From contig JBKCEW010000107.1 in NCBI GenBank assembly GCA_046304235.1, forward strand, positions 1-16,706: 16,706 bases of DNA, written 5' to 3'. Below the pieces are notes generated by a model. That model saw nothing but the letters and a program-made list of their open reading frames with translations, had not been told where the DNA came from and searched no databases. A program made the translations under genes and the position numbers. Positions 5,901 to 13,766 of the stretch are shown piece after piece. This stretch comes from CANHVK01 sp046304235 (lineage in GTDB: Bacteria; Bacteroidota; Bacteroidia; Flavobacteriales_D; Crocinitomicaceae). The first letter of the stretch is position 1, and every line of letters starts with the position of its first letter.

Positions 5901-7313
5901 TTATTTCAATACTTTACTTTGGCAAACAAAATCTGTTTTCGGAACATTTGTTTTAGAAATCGCGTTAAATCCGCCGGCAACTTCTGTGAAATTATTCACG
6001 CCTTTTGCTTTCAAAATACTAGCAGCAATCATACTACGATATCCTCCAGCACAATGTAAAAAGAAATGTTCATTTTTATCCAAGGAATCAACCCATTCAT
6101 AAATATATGCTAATGGTTTTGAATAAGCATCTTCTACATGCTCCGCTTCATATTCAGATTCTTTTCGAACATCAATCACAACGCTTTCACCAGGGTTTAA
6201 TGAAACCTCAAACTGATTTGCATCAATACGATTAATTGTTTCTACTTGTTTACCAGCATTTTTCCAGGTATCAAATCCACCTTTTAAATATCCTTGAATT
6301 TTATCAAAGCCAACACGACTTAAACGAATGATTGCTTCTTCTTCTTTTCCTTGTTCAGTAACCAAAACCAACTGTTGCTTCACGTCTTTAATAAGTGCAC
6401 CTACCCAAGGAGCAAAATCTCCACCTAGACCAATATTAATTGAACCAGGGATAAATCCTTGATGAAAATCTTTGTCTCCACGCGCATCTAAAATCATTAC
6501 ATTTTCGTCTTGAATTACATTTTCAAAATCTTCTAAAGATAAAGCAGTTAACCCTTTTTCCAACACGACATCAAACTGTTCATATCCTTGTTTATTCATA
6601 GCTACGTTCATCCCAAAATAAGCAGGCGGAGGCAATAATCCATCTGTTACAGCCGCAACAAATGCTTCTTTATTCGGTTGATTTAAAGCGTAATTGACTT
6701 TCTTTTGATTTCCTAATGTATCAACCGTTTCTTTCATCATATTTTTACCACATGCAGAACCAGCACCATGACCTGGATAAACTGTAATTTCGTCTGATAG
6801 AGGAAGAATTTTATCATATAAACTATTATATAACAAGCCTGCTAATTCCTCCTGTGTCATACTAGCTGCTTTCTGTGCCAAATCAGGTCTACCCACATCT
6901 CCTAAAAACAAGGTGTCACCGCTAAACAAAGCAGTTTCTTTTCCTGTTTCATCAATCAATAAATAACATGTACTTTCCATGGTATGACCAGGCGTATGTA
7001 TTGCTTTAATTTTAATATTACCGATATTAAACTCTTGATTATCTTGAGCAATAACAGCCTTAAATGTAGGATTCGCATTCGGACCATATACAATTTCAGC
7101 ACCTGTTTTAGCAGCTAAATCAATATGTCCTGATACAAAATCCGCATGAAAATGAGTTTCAAAAATATATTTTAAAGCAGTTCCATCTGAATTCAATAAA
7201 TCCAAATAAGGTTGTGTTTCTCGAAGTGGATCTATAATTGCTGCTTCTCCGTTTGAAGAAATATAATATGCTCCTTGAGCTAAACATTTTGTATATAATT
7301 GTTCTACTTTCAT
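5901..7313 (-). CDS. Persulfide dioxygenase-type MBL hydrolase fused to two rhodanese domains (CstB-like)
   Basis: A 470-residue cytosolic fusion. The N-terminal metallo-beta-lactamase domain (1-245) carries the metal ligands of the ETHE1/persulfide dioxygenase group: H54-F-H56-A-D58-x4-H63, H110 in HTPGH, D133 in SGDTLFLGDVGRPDL, and H182 in YPGHGAGSACGK. A nearby Cys188 matches the extra Cys seen in CstB enzymes. The first rhodanese domain (about 255-360) reads LVTEQGKEEEA where the active-site Cys should be, so it is a pseudorhodanese. The second (about 365-460) has the loop C421-A-G-G-Y-R and should be active. The order PDO, pseudorhodanese, rhodanese is that of CstB, which turns persulfides into thiosulfate using Fe(II) and oxygen. 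It is the first gene of the cassette, upstream of the two YeeE-type halves. A role in sulfane-sulfur detoxification is the likely reading. Confidence 0.9.
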   Translation of the reverse strand: MKVEQLYTKCLAQGAYYISSNGEAAIIDPLRETQPYLDLLNSDGTALKYIFETHFHADFVSGHIDLAAKTGAEIVYGPNANPTFKAVIAQDNQEFNIGNIKIKAIHTPGHTMESTCYLLIDETGKETALFSGDTLFLGDVGRPDLAQKAASMTQEELAGLLYNSLYDKILPLSDEITVYPGHGAGSACGKNMMKETVDTLGNQKKVNYALNQPNKEAFVAAVTDGLLPPPAYFGMNVAMNKQGYEQFDVVLEKGLTALSLEDFENVIQDENVMILDARGDKDFHQGFIPGSINIGLGGDFAPWVGALIKDVKQQLVLVTEQGKEEEAIIRLSRVGFDKIQGYLKGGFDTWKNAGKQVETINRIDANQFEVSLNPGESVVIDVRKESEYEAEHVEDAYSKPLAYIYEWVDSLDKNEHFFLHCAGGYRSMIAASILKAKGVNNFTEVAGGFNAISKTNVPKTDFVCQSKVLK

Positions 7314-7366
7314 AGTAAGGATATTTAAAATTGATTACAAAATTTAAAAATAAAAATCTTTCTTTT

Positions 7367-7381
7367 TGTTACTAATGTTAC
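7367..7381. repeat. Tandem TGTTAC half-sites upstream of the sulfur operon
   Basis: TGTTAC occurs twice, at 7367-7372 and 7376-7381, in the same orientation with starts 9 bp apart. The pair sits between the start codon of the persulfide dioxygenase gene and its putative -7 box at 7400-7407. A direct-repeat operator or leader element is possible, but no regulator gene is nearby. Confidence 0.35.
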
Positions 7382-7399
7382 ATTTTAATAAAATCATAG

Positions 7400-7407
7400 C
7401 AAATATA
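7400..7407 (-). promoter_or_regulatory. Bacteroidota -7 element for the sulfur operon
   Basis: On the minus strand this is TATATTTG, an exact TAnnTTTG match, about 87 bp upstream of the first gene's start codon. It implies a leader near 80 nt. I see no clear -33 TTG. It is the only exact match on that strand in the 247-bp gap to lon. Confidence 0.45.
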
Positions 7408-7433
7408 CACTGTTAAACATAGTTGCATAATAT

Positions 7434-7450
7434 TTATATTCGAAATATAA
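7434..7450. promoter_or_regulatory. Palindrome between the sulfur operon and lon (possible operator)
   Basis: TTATATT (7434-7440), CGA, AATATAA (7444-7450) is a perfect 7-bp inverted repeat with a 3-bp centre. It lies about 50 bp upstream of the predicted transcription start of the sulfur operon and about 110 bp before lon. The size and symmetry suit a dimeric activator or repressor, but AT-only arms arise easily by chance in this composition. Confidence 0.3.
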
Positions 7451-7560
7451 TTATAACAAATACTTGTTTTGGCATATCGTTTGACATATAAAGTCTCAAA
7501 TTAAAAAATACGATTTTCAGGAACTAATCTGAAAGAAGTATGACATAATGACATTTTCAG

Positions 7561-10008
7561 ATGAGAGACCTATTTGAATTACCTATAATGCAATTATCAG
7601 AAGACATGGATAAAGAAGCAGAATTTATACCCCTAATTACCGTTGAGGAAGAGGAAATGATGAATTCACAGGAATTCCCTGAAGAGCTTCCGATTCTTCC
7701 TTTAAGAAATAATGTATTATTTCCAGGGGTTGTAATACCTATAACTGTTGGACGTGATAAATCTATCCGATTAATCCAAGATGCAGGAAAAGGAGATAAA
7801 ATAATTGGTGTTGTTTCTCAGATTAATCAAGAAGACGAATCACCTGAATTGAAAGATTTATATTCAGTTGGAACTGTTGCCCAAATCATTCGTACCCTAA
7901 AAATGCCAGATGGAAGTACTACGGTGATTATTCAGGGGAAACGTAGATTCAAATTGGTAAGTGAAATTCAATCAGAACCTTATCTAAGAGCTAATGTCAA
8001 ATACTTAAAAGACAAAAAATACGACAAAAAGTCACAAGAAATGGAAACGTTATTTTCTACGATTAAAGAAAATGCGTTAGAAATTATAAAGAATAGCCCT
8101 AACATACCCTCTGAGGCGTCATTTGCTATAGGAAATATCGATAGTCCTACTTTTTTAGTGAATTTCATCTGCTCTAATATGAATGCAGATGTGGAAAAGA
8201 AACAAGAGCTTTTAGAAGAACTTGACCTTAAAAAACGTTCTTTCAAAGTTTTGGAGCATTTAACAATGGAAAATGAAGTGCTTCGTTTGCGTAATGAAAT
8301 TCAAAATAAGGTAAGACACGACTTAGATAAACAACAAAGAGAATACTTTCTAAATCAACAAATAAAAACCATACAAGACGAATTAGGAGACAATCCTGCC
8401 GAGCAAGAAGTAGAGGATTTGCAACGTCGTGCGATGGAAAAAAATTGGGACGATAAAGTCGCAGGAATGTTCGTTAAAGAATTAAATAAACTGCAACGAA
8501 TGAATCCCCAAGGTGCTGAATATTCAGTACAATTGAATTTCTTAGACTTGCTTTTAGACCTTCCATGGAATGAGTATTCTTTTGACAATTTAGATTTAAA
8601 ACGCGCTGAAAAAATTCTAAATAGAGATCACTTCGGATTAGAAGATGTCAAAAGACGCATCTTAGAGTATCTTGCTGTTTTGAAACTTAAAGGTGATATG
8701 AAATCTCCTATTTTATGCTTTTATGGACCTCCAGGGGTTGGTAAAACATCCTTAGGCCGTTCTATTGCAGATGCATTAGGTAGAAAATACGTTCGCATGT
8801 CTTTGGGGGGATTACACGATGAATCTGAAATTCGCGGACATAGAAAAACTTACATTGGTGCCATGCCAGGTAGAATCATACAAAATATTAAGAAAGCAGA
8901 TACTTCGAATCCTGTTTTTATTCTAGACGAAATTGACAAACTTGGAAGAAGTAATCACGGCGATCCCTCTTCTGCATTATTGGAAGTAATGGATCCCGAA
9001 CAAAATAATGAATTCTATGACAATTACATAGAGACAGAGTACGACCTTTCCAAGGTAATGTTTATTGCAACTGCGAATTCTTTATCAGAAATTCAAGGAC
9101 CTTTACGAGATCGTATGGAGATCATTGAAGTAAATGGGTATACCATAGAAGAAAAGATAGAAATTGCAAAAAATCATTTAATTCCAAAACAATTAAAAGA
9201 ACACGGAATTACCAAAAAAGATTTTACTATTGAAAAAAAGGTTATAGAAAAAGTAATCGAAGAACATACAAACGAGTCTGGTGTAAGAGGATTAGACAAA
9301 ATGATTGCTAAATTGGTTCGTAACCGAGCAAGACAAATCGCTTTGGAAGAAAAGTTTAACATTAAAATTTCTGAAAAAGACTTAGATTCAATTCTGGGAG
9401 TGGGTCGTACACGATCTAAATTTGTGGACAATCACGTAGCTGGTGTAGTTACAGGCTTAGCTTGGACAAGTGTTGGAGGTGATATTTTATTTATAGAATC
9501 TTCCATTACAAAAGGTAAAGGTAAACTGACTTTAACAGGAAACCTTGGCGATGTAATGAAGGAATCTGCGATCATTGCCCTCGAATATTTAAAAGCACAC
9601 AGCTATTTCTTTGGTATTGAACAAGAAGTATTTGACAATTACAATGTACATATACACGTTCCGGAAGGTGCAACACCAAAAGATGGTCCTAGCGCAGGTA
9701 TAACCATGTTAACTTCCCTTGCATCTTTATTTACACAGCGCAAAGTAAAAAAACAACTTGCAATGACGGGGGAAATAACTTTACGTGGCGATGTACTTCC
9801 TGTTGGTGGAATAAAAGAAAAAGTACTTGCGGCAAAAAGAGCATCTATTAAAGAAATTATACTTTGTGAAAAGAACCGTAAAGACATAGAAGAAATTAAT
9901 TCATCATACCTTACAGGATTAACTTTTCATTATGTTCGTTCAATGAAAGAAGTTTTAGACATTGCTTTGTTAGAAGAAAAAGTAGCAGAACCTGTCGAAA
10001 TAATATAA
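7561..10008 (+). CDS. lon: ATP-dependent protease La (LonA)
   Basis: An 815-residue soluble AAA+ serine protease that degrades misfolded and regulatory proteins. Residues 1-40 are an acidic extension typical of Bacteroidota Lon. The LON substrate-binding domain begins at LPILPLRNNVLFPG and runs to about residue 250, followed by a coiled helical region to about 340. The AAA+ module has Walker A G389-P-P-G-V-G-K-T396 and Walker B F-I-L-D456-E457. The protease domain has the catalytic dyad Ser711 (PKDGPSAG) and Lys754 in GGIKEK; the 43-residue spacing equals that of the E. coli S679/K722 pair. The ATG at 7561 is the first after an in-frame TGA at 7549; later Met codons (residues 10 and 16) are possible alternatives. 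The gene diverges from the sulfur operon. I found no exact TAnnTTTG upstream on this strand. Length and motifs are complete. Confidence 0.98.
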   Translation: MRDLFELPIMQLSEDMDKEAEFIPLITVEEEEMMNSQEFPEELPILPLRNNVLFPGVVIPITVGRDKSIRLIQDAGKGDKIIGVVSQINQEDESPELKDLYSVGTVAQIIRTLKMPDGSTTVIIQGKRRFKLVSEIQSEPYLRANVKYLKDKKYDKKSQEMETLFSTIKENALEIIKNSPNIPSEASFAIGNIDSPTFLVNFICSNMNADVEKKQELLEELDLKKRSFKVLEHLTMENEVLRLRNEIQNKVRHDLDKQQREYFLNQQIKTIQDELGDNPAEQEVEDLQRRAMEKNWDDKVAGMFVKELNKLQRMNPQGAEYSVQLNFLDLLLDLPWNEYSFDNLDLKRAEKILNRDHFGLEDVKRRILEYLAVLKLKGDMKSPILCFYGPPGVGKTSLGRSIADALGRKYVRMSLGGLHDESEIRGHRKTYIGAMPGRIIQNIKKADTSNPVFILDEIDKLGRSNHGDPSSALLEVMDPEQNNEFYDNYIETEYDLSKVMFIATANSLSEIQGPLRDRMEIIEVNGYTIEEKIEIAKNHLIPKQLKEHGITKKDFTIEKKVIEKVIEEHTNESGVRGLDKMIAKLVRNRARQIALEEKFNIKISEKDLDSILGVGRTRSKFVDNHVAGVVTGLAWTSVGGDILFIESSITKGKGKLTLTGNLGDVMKESAIIALEYLKAHSYFFGIEQEVFDNYNVHIHVPEGATPKDGPSAGITMLTSLASLFTQRKVKKQLAMTGEITLRGDVLPVGGIKEKVLAAKRASIKEIILCEKNRKDIEEINSSYLTGLTFHYVRSMKEVLDIALLEEKVAEPVEII

Positions 10009-10017
10009 CATTTGTTG

Positions 10018-10058
10018 CTAAATTGCGTTACCTATGTTTATCGTAGGTAACCATTTAG
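10018..10058 (+). other. Two-part hairpin between lon and the OmpA/PD40 gene
   Basis: The inner stem GTTACCTATG (10027-10036) pairs with CGTAGGTAAC (10042-10051), with one G-U pair and a 5-nt loop. An outer stem, CTAAAT (10018-10023), pairs with ATTTAG (10053-10058) across a small internal bulge. No T tract follows, so it is not a classic terminator. A near-consensus promoter overlaps it (TTG at 10012-10014, 18 bp, then TATGTTTA at 10033-10040), so it could also be a dyad operator. It starts 10 bp after lon stops and ends 9 bp before the next ATG. Confidence 0.6.
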
Positions 10059-10067
10059 TCCATTCTT

Positions 10068-12482
10068 ATGTTAAAAAATATAGCGCTAGCAGCACTTTTA
10101 GTTGTTATTTCAGGTAAGATATATAGTCAACAAACTCCATCAGAAGGTTGTAACCAACCACCAAAGAAGATTCTCAAACTTATTCAAAAAACAAAAGAAG
10201 AATCTGAAATCCCTAAGAAGATTGAAGGTTTAAATGAATCTATACAATTAGGATCTTCTTTTGCTATGCCCTTTTATGAGTTTGGTTTGTATTGCTTTGA
10301 GGATGCTATGAAATTATACGACAAAGGTACCGCAAACGCTGAAACAGCAGGAGATAAACAAATGATAAAAGCGGAGGGTTTATTCTCAAAAGCAATTGCC
10401 GCATGTGAAAATTATCATGCCAGCATGTTTTACTATCTAGGAGTTATCAATTATTATCAAAAAGAGAATGAAGCATCGTTAAAATTCCTAAAACAATTTC
10501 AAGCTTTTGAAGATCCAGATGTAAAAAAATACGATAAAGATCATGATCAAAAATTAGATGACATTAAAGATATAGTACAACAACTTGAAGAAGAAGCTGC
10601 AATTTATGCAAATGCAGTTCCTTTTAATCCCAAATTAGTTGAAAATGTAAGTTCGGCAAGTGACGAGTATTTCCCAATGATGTCTCCGGATAATGAAATG
10701 ATCTTTTACACCAGAAAAAGTATACGTGATAATAAATATGTTGAGGATTACACCTATTCATTACGACCAGATATGAATGGTGTTTTTGATAATGGAACTC
10801 CCTTTAAAAACCCTTTTAATGACGGTTCATTTGATAGTTATGGTTCCGCTACAATGTCTGTGGATAATAAGGAAATGATTATTTGCGCCTGTAAAGATGT
10901 GACTGCCTATGGTCAAAAATATAGAAACTGCGACTTATATGCTACGCGTTTTGAAAGAAGTGGTAAAGGAGGAAATGATTACACGTGGACTCCCCTCGAA
11001 AATTTAGGTCCGAATATCAATGATATCGGAGTATGGGATGCTCAACCAACACTTTCTCCAGATGGTAAAATGTTGATTTACACAAGAAACGGAGTGATTA
11101 ATGGTACACAAACAGGAGATAATGATTTATTTGTTTCATTTAGAGATGATCGTGGACGCTGGACAAAATCTGTTCCAATAGACTTTTATGGCGGAGAAAA
11201 AATTATCAATACAGACGCTAAAGAAAAAAGTCCGTTTTTACATCAAGATGGAGAAACGTTATATTTTGTTTCGTCATCTACTGATGAACGAAAAGGAGTT
11301 GGAGGTACAGATATATTTATTTCAAAATATGATCGCAAATCAAAAAAATGGAGTAGACCAAAAAATTTGGGCTACCCTATAAATACAAAAGAAGACGAAA
11401 TTGGTTTATTTGTATCTACTAATGGACAATTGGCTTATTTTTCTTCCAAAGCAGGAGGAACAAACTTTGATATTTATGGATTTGAATTACCTCAAGAAGC
11501 AAAACCCGATGCGGTTGCTCTAATTAAAGGAAATTTAAAAGACAACAAAGGGAACCCAATTACTGGAGGAACCATTGAAATCACCTATGGTGAAACGGGA
11601 GAAACAGAAAAAATAAATATCAATGGAAATGATGGTAAATACGCCGCTATTGTTCGTGTAGAAAAACCTCAAGACATCGTAATTACTGTAAAAAAAGAAG
11701 GCCATTCTTTCGATACAAAAACAATTACAAAAAAAGAAATTGAAAAAATAAGAGCTTTTGTAAAACAAGAATCACCGGTACCAACGAACAAACACAAACA
11801 TCATAAAGATACTAGTGAAACACTAGCAAAAGTTGAACATAGGGATGTCTTGCACAATCGAACAGCTCAACAACATCACAAAGAGGGAATGCATACAAAT
11901 AGTGAAACCAGAGATACAGCTTCAATTGCTTATAACAGTCCACAACACAAAGATTTTCTTCACTCAAAATCTGCTCAAAAACATAATAAAGATCAAGAAG
12001 CTAAATCGGAAAATTCAATTTTAGACGGAAGTGGTATTTCTGCAACTCTAAGTGACGAAAATTCAATTTTAGACGGGAAACCATTAAACACAATGGTAAT
12101 AAAAGGAGTTGATATGAATGTACAACCATTGGAGGTTGGAATGACTTACACGATTAATAATATTTTATTTGCCTCTGGATCTTGTATTTTAAGTGAAAAC
12201 ACGAAAACAATCATCAATGAATTTTCCAAATTTTTAAATGAAAATCAAAAAATTCAAATTTCAATTCAAGGACACACTGATGATCAAGGTGATGCCAATA
12301 AAAACATCACATTATCACAAAACAGAGCAAATGCAGTTAAAGAATATTTAATTTCATTGGGTATAAACGCAGATCGTTTAGAAGCGATTGGTTATGGGTC
12401 TGCAAAACCTAAAGTTCCTAACGATTCAGAAGAAAATCGCAAAATGAACCGAAGAACTGAATTTCAAATTTTGAAACTATAG
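10068..12482 (+). CDS. OmpA-family outer-membrane protein with PD40 propeller and CRD domain (PorE-like architecture)
   Basis: An 804-residue exported protein. A signal peptide (1-21, ending near IYSQ) is followed by a helical TPR-like region (about 40-175) and a PD40/WD40-like propeller (about 195-475). The propeller contains repeats such as SPDNEMIFYT, SPDGKMLIYTRNG, DGETLYFVSSS and STNGQLAYFSS. A carboxypeptidase-regulatory-like domain follows (about 484-555), then a His-rich linker (574-648) and an OmpA C-terminal domain (about 694-804). The peptidoglycan-contacting pair D738 (HTDDQG) and R753 (LSQNRA) is present at the canonical 15-residue spacing. The order TPR, propeller, CRD, OmpA is that of PorE of the type IX secretion system, but Flavobacteria carry several paralogues. 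PorE is a lipoprotein and no lipobox is seen here, so I do not assign that name. It probably links the outer membrane to peptidoglycan. It ends at a strong terminator. Confidence 0.87.
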   Translation: MLKNIALAALLVVISGKIYSQQTPSEGCNQPPKKILKLIQKTKEESEIPKKIEGLNESIQLGSSFAMPFYEFGLYCFEDAMKLYDKGTANAETAGDKQMIKAEGLFSKAIAACENYHASMFYYLGVINYYQKENEASLKFLKQFQAFEDPDVKKYDKDHDQKLDDIKDIVQQLEEEAAIYANAVPFNPKLVENVSSASDEYFPMMSPDNEMIFYTRKSIRDNKYVEDYTYSLRPDMNGVFDNGTPFKNPFNDGSFDSYGSATMSVDNKEMIICACKDVTAYGQKYRNCDLYATRFERSGKGGNDYTWTPLENLGPNINDIGVWDAQPTLSPDGKMLIYTRNGVINGTQTGDNDLFVSFRDDRGRWTKSVPIDFYGGEKIINTDAKEKSPFLHQDGETLYFVSSSTDERKGVGGTDIFISKYDRKSKKWSRPKNLGYPINTKEDEIGLFVSTNGQLAYFSSKAGGTNFDIYGFELPQEAKPDAVALIKGNLKDNKGNPITGGTIEITYGETGETEKININGNDGKYAAIVRVEKPQDIVITVKKEGHSFDTKTITKKEIEKIRAFVKQESPVPTNKHKHHKDTSETLAKVEHRDVLHNRTAQQHHKEGMHTNSETRDTASIAYNSPQHKDFLHSKSAQKHNKDQEAKSENSILDGSGISATLSDENSILDGKPLNTMVIKGVDMNVQPLEVGMTYTINNILFASGSCILSENTKTIINEFSKFLNENQKIQISIQGHTDDQGDANKNITLSQNRANAVKEYLISLGINADRLEAIGYGSAKPKVPNDSEENRKMNRRTEFQILKL
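11787..12011 (+). repeat. Sequence encoding a His-rich repeated linker
   Basis: This stretch encodes residues 574-648 of the OmpA/PD40 protein, with 11 His in 75 residues. It holds an imperfect duplicated motif, H-R-D-V-L-H-N-R-T-A-Q-Q-H-H-K, later H-K-D-F-L-H-S-K-S-A-Q-K-H-N-K. The two copies are 36 residues apart. It links the CRD-like and OmpA domains and is probably disordered. Confidence 0.7.
12009..12076 (+). repeat. 20-bp direct repeat inside the OmpA/PD40 gene
   Basis: GAAAATTCAATTTTAGACGG occurs at 12009-12028 and again at 12057-12076, a 48-bp period equal to 16 codons. Both copies encode E-N-S-I-L-D-G. This is a recent in-frame duplication or slippage product in the linker before the OmpA domain. 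Confidence 0.85.
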
Positions 12483-12489
12483 AATTAAA

Positions 12490-12522
12490 AAAGCCTAAAC
12501 GAAGCAACTTTGTTTAGGCTTT
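12490..12522. terminator. Strong bidirectional terminator
   Basis: A perfect 11-bp stem, AAAGCCTAAAC (12490-12500) with GTTTAGGCTTT (12512-12522), encloses an 11-nt loop. A run of A residues on the left gives a T tract for minus-strand transcripts; the plus side reads TTTATATT. It separates the convergent OmpA/PD40 gene and lhgO. Confidence 0.88.
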
Positions 12523-12539
12523 ATATTATTCATATTTTA

Positions 12540-13748
12540 TTATAAACCGAAATGTTTTTGAGCTTCATCTGCTATGTATCCTCCAATAGATAGAGAAGCT
12601 GTTGCTGCTGGAGAAGGAGCATTTAATACATGAATTGATTTACCATGATATTCGATTCTAAAATCATCTCTTGTATCACCGTCCTCTCTTAACAACAATG
12701 CTCTCACTCCTGCTCTACCTGGAACTATATCATCCATAGTTAGAGATGGTATCATGACTTGTAATGTTTGTAAAAACAGCTTTTTAGAAAATGCTCTACG
12801 ATATTCGTCAATACCGTATTTCATATTTTGCATAAATAACTTCCAAGTTCCTTTATAAGTCAATGCGTCAAAAGTATCTCTTAATGAAAAATCAGTTTTC
12901 CCATACCCTTCTCTTTTAAAAGTAAATACAGCATTAGGTCCACATTCAACATCTCCATTAGTCATTCTTGTAAAATGAACACCTAAAAATGGGAAATTAG
13001 GATCTGGTACAGGATATATTAAATTTCTTACTTTATGTTTAGCTTCATGTGTTAATTCATAATAATCTCCTCTGAACCCAACCACCTTTTCTTTTAAATT
13101 CACACCATCCTTTTTTGCTAAGCGATCTGCTTGTAATCCTGCACAAAAAACAAGGTGTTTAGCTTGAATATTTCCTTTTTGTGTAATAATTAAACAAATA
13201 TCTTCGCCTTTTTTCACATCCAAAACCTCGTGATTTAGTAAGAGTTTACTTTCTGGTTGTAATGAAAGTGCTATTTCCACCATTTTAGCTGTAGCGCCTC
13301 TAAAATCAATAATTCCAGTACATCCAACAAATAACCCATCAATACCTTCAACATAAGGTTCAATTTCTTTTATTTGAGCTGGAGTGATTCTTTCTAACCC
13401 TTCAATACCATTTGATTGTCCGTTTTGATAGATACGCTCCAAATGTTGCAATTCACTTTGTTTAGTTGCAACAACTACCTTACCACAAACATCATGAGCA
13501 ATATGATGTTCTTTTGCAAAAGCAACCAACTCCCTCCTACCATCAACACAATTTTTTGCTTTCATTGAACCTGGCTTATAATAAAGTCCTGAATGTATGA
13601 CTCCAGAGTTATGTCCTGTTTGGTGATCTGCTAACATGCTTTCTTTTTCAATCAAAACAAACTTCAACTCAGGATGTCTTTGTTGCATTTTGTATAAAGT
13701 TGCTGCACCAACAATACCTCCACCTATAATTGCTACATCATAAATCAT
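12540..13748 (-). CDS. lhgO: L-2-hydroxyglutarate oxidase/dehydrogenase (FAD-dependent)
   Basis: A 402-residue FAD flavoprotein of the D-amino-acid-oxidase (DAO) fold that oxidises L-2-hydroxyglutarate to 2-oxoglutarate. This is a metabolite-repair step, and in E. coli the electrons go to the quinone pool. The N-terminus gives the FAD-binding fold: V-A-I-I-G9-G-G-I-V-G14 and the ribose-binding Glu34 at the end of beta2 (VLIEKE). The LhgO signature Q-T-G-H-N-S-G-V-I-H-S-G-L-Y-Y spans 43-57. Further family segments are KPGSMKAKNCVDGRRE, GCTGIIDFRGATAKM, the FRGDYYEL stretch, PVPDPNFPFLGVHFTR and the C-terminal NAPSPAATASLSIG nucleotide-binding loop. Length is normal for the family. It follows the polytopic membrane protein gene after 18 bp on the same strand, so they are probably one transcript. 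Confidence 0.94.
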   Translation of the reverse strand: MIYDVAIIGGGIVGAATLYKMQQRHPELKFVLIEKESMLADHQTGHNSGVIHSGLYYKPGSMKAKNCVDGRRELVAFAKEHHIAHDVCGKVVVATKQSELQHLERIYQNGQSNGIEGLERITPAQIKEIEPYVEGIDGLFVGCTGIIDFRGATAKMVEIALSLQPESKLLLNHEVLDVKKGEDICLIITQKGNIQAKHLVFCAGLQADRLAKKDGVNLKEKVVGFRGDYYELTHEAKHKVRNLIYPVPDPNFPFLGVHFTRMTNGDVECGPNAVFTFKREGYGKTDFSLRDTFDALTYKGTWKLFMQNMKYGIDEYRRAFSKKLFLQTLQVMIPSLTMDDIVPGRAGVRALLLREDGDTRDDFRIEYHGKSIHVLNAPSPAATASLSIGGYIADEAQKHFGL

Positions 13749-13766
13749 ATCTTATATTTTTAGATT

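Noticed and set aside
5658..6059. Plus-strand 133-codon frame opposite the permease and fusion-enzyme genes
   Set aside because: It lies wholly antisense to two well-supported genes, has no domain character and no promoter-like box. It is explained by composition on the opposite strand.
7475..7483. TATCGTTTG upstream of lon as a -7 box
   Set aside because: It has a 3-base instead of 2-base spacer in TAnnTTTG, and no TTG at the right distance (the nearest, 7464-7466, is only 8 bp away).
9639..9887. Minus-strand frame opposite the Lon protease domain
   Set aside because: It is antisense to the most conserved part of lon, so the open frame follows from codon use on the coding strand.
11188..11382. 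Plus-strand frame inside the PD40 propeller region
   Set aside because: A frame-shifted shadow of the OmpA/PD40 gene; the parent frame is intact and no frameshift is needed.
10068..12482. Naming the OmpA/PD40 protein porE
   Set aside because: The domain order fits but there is no lipobox, and Flavobacteria encode several paralogues with the same order.
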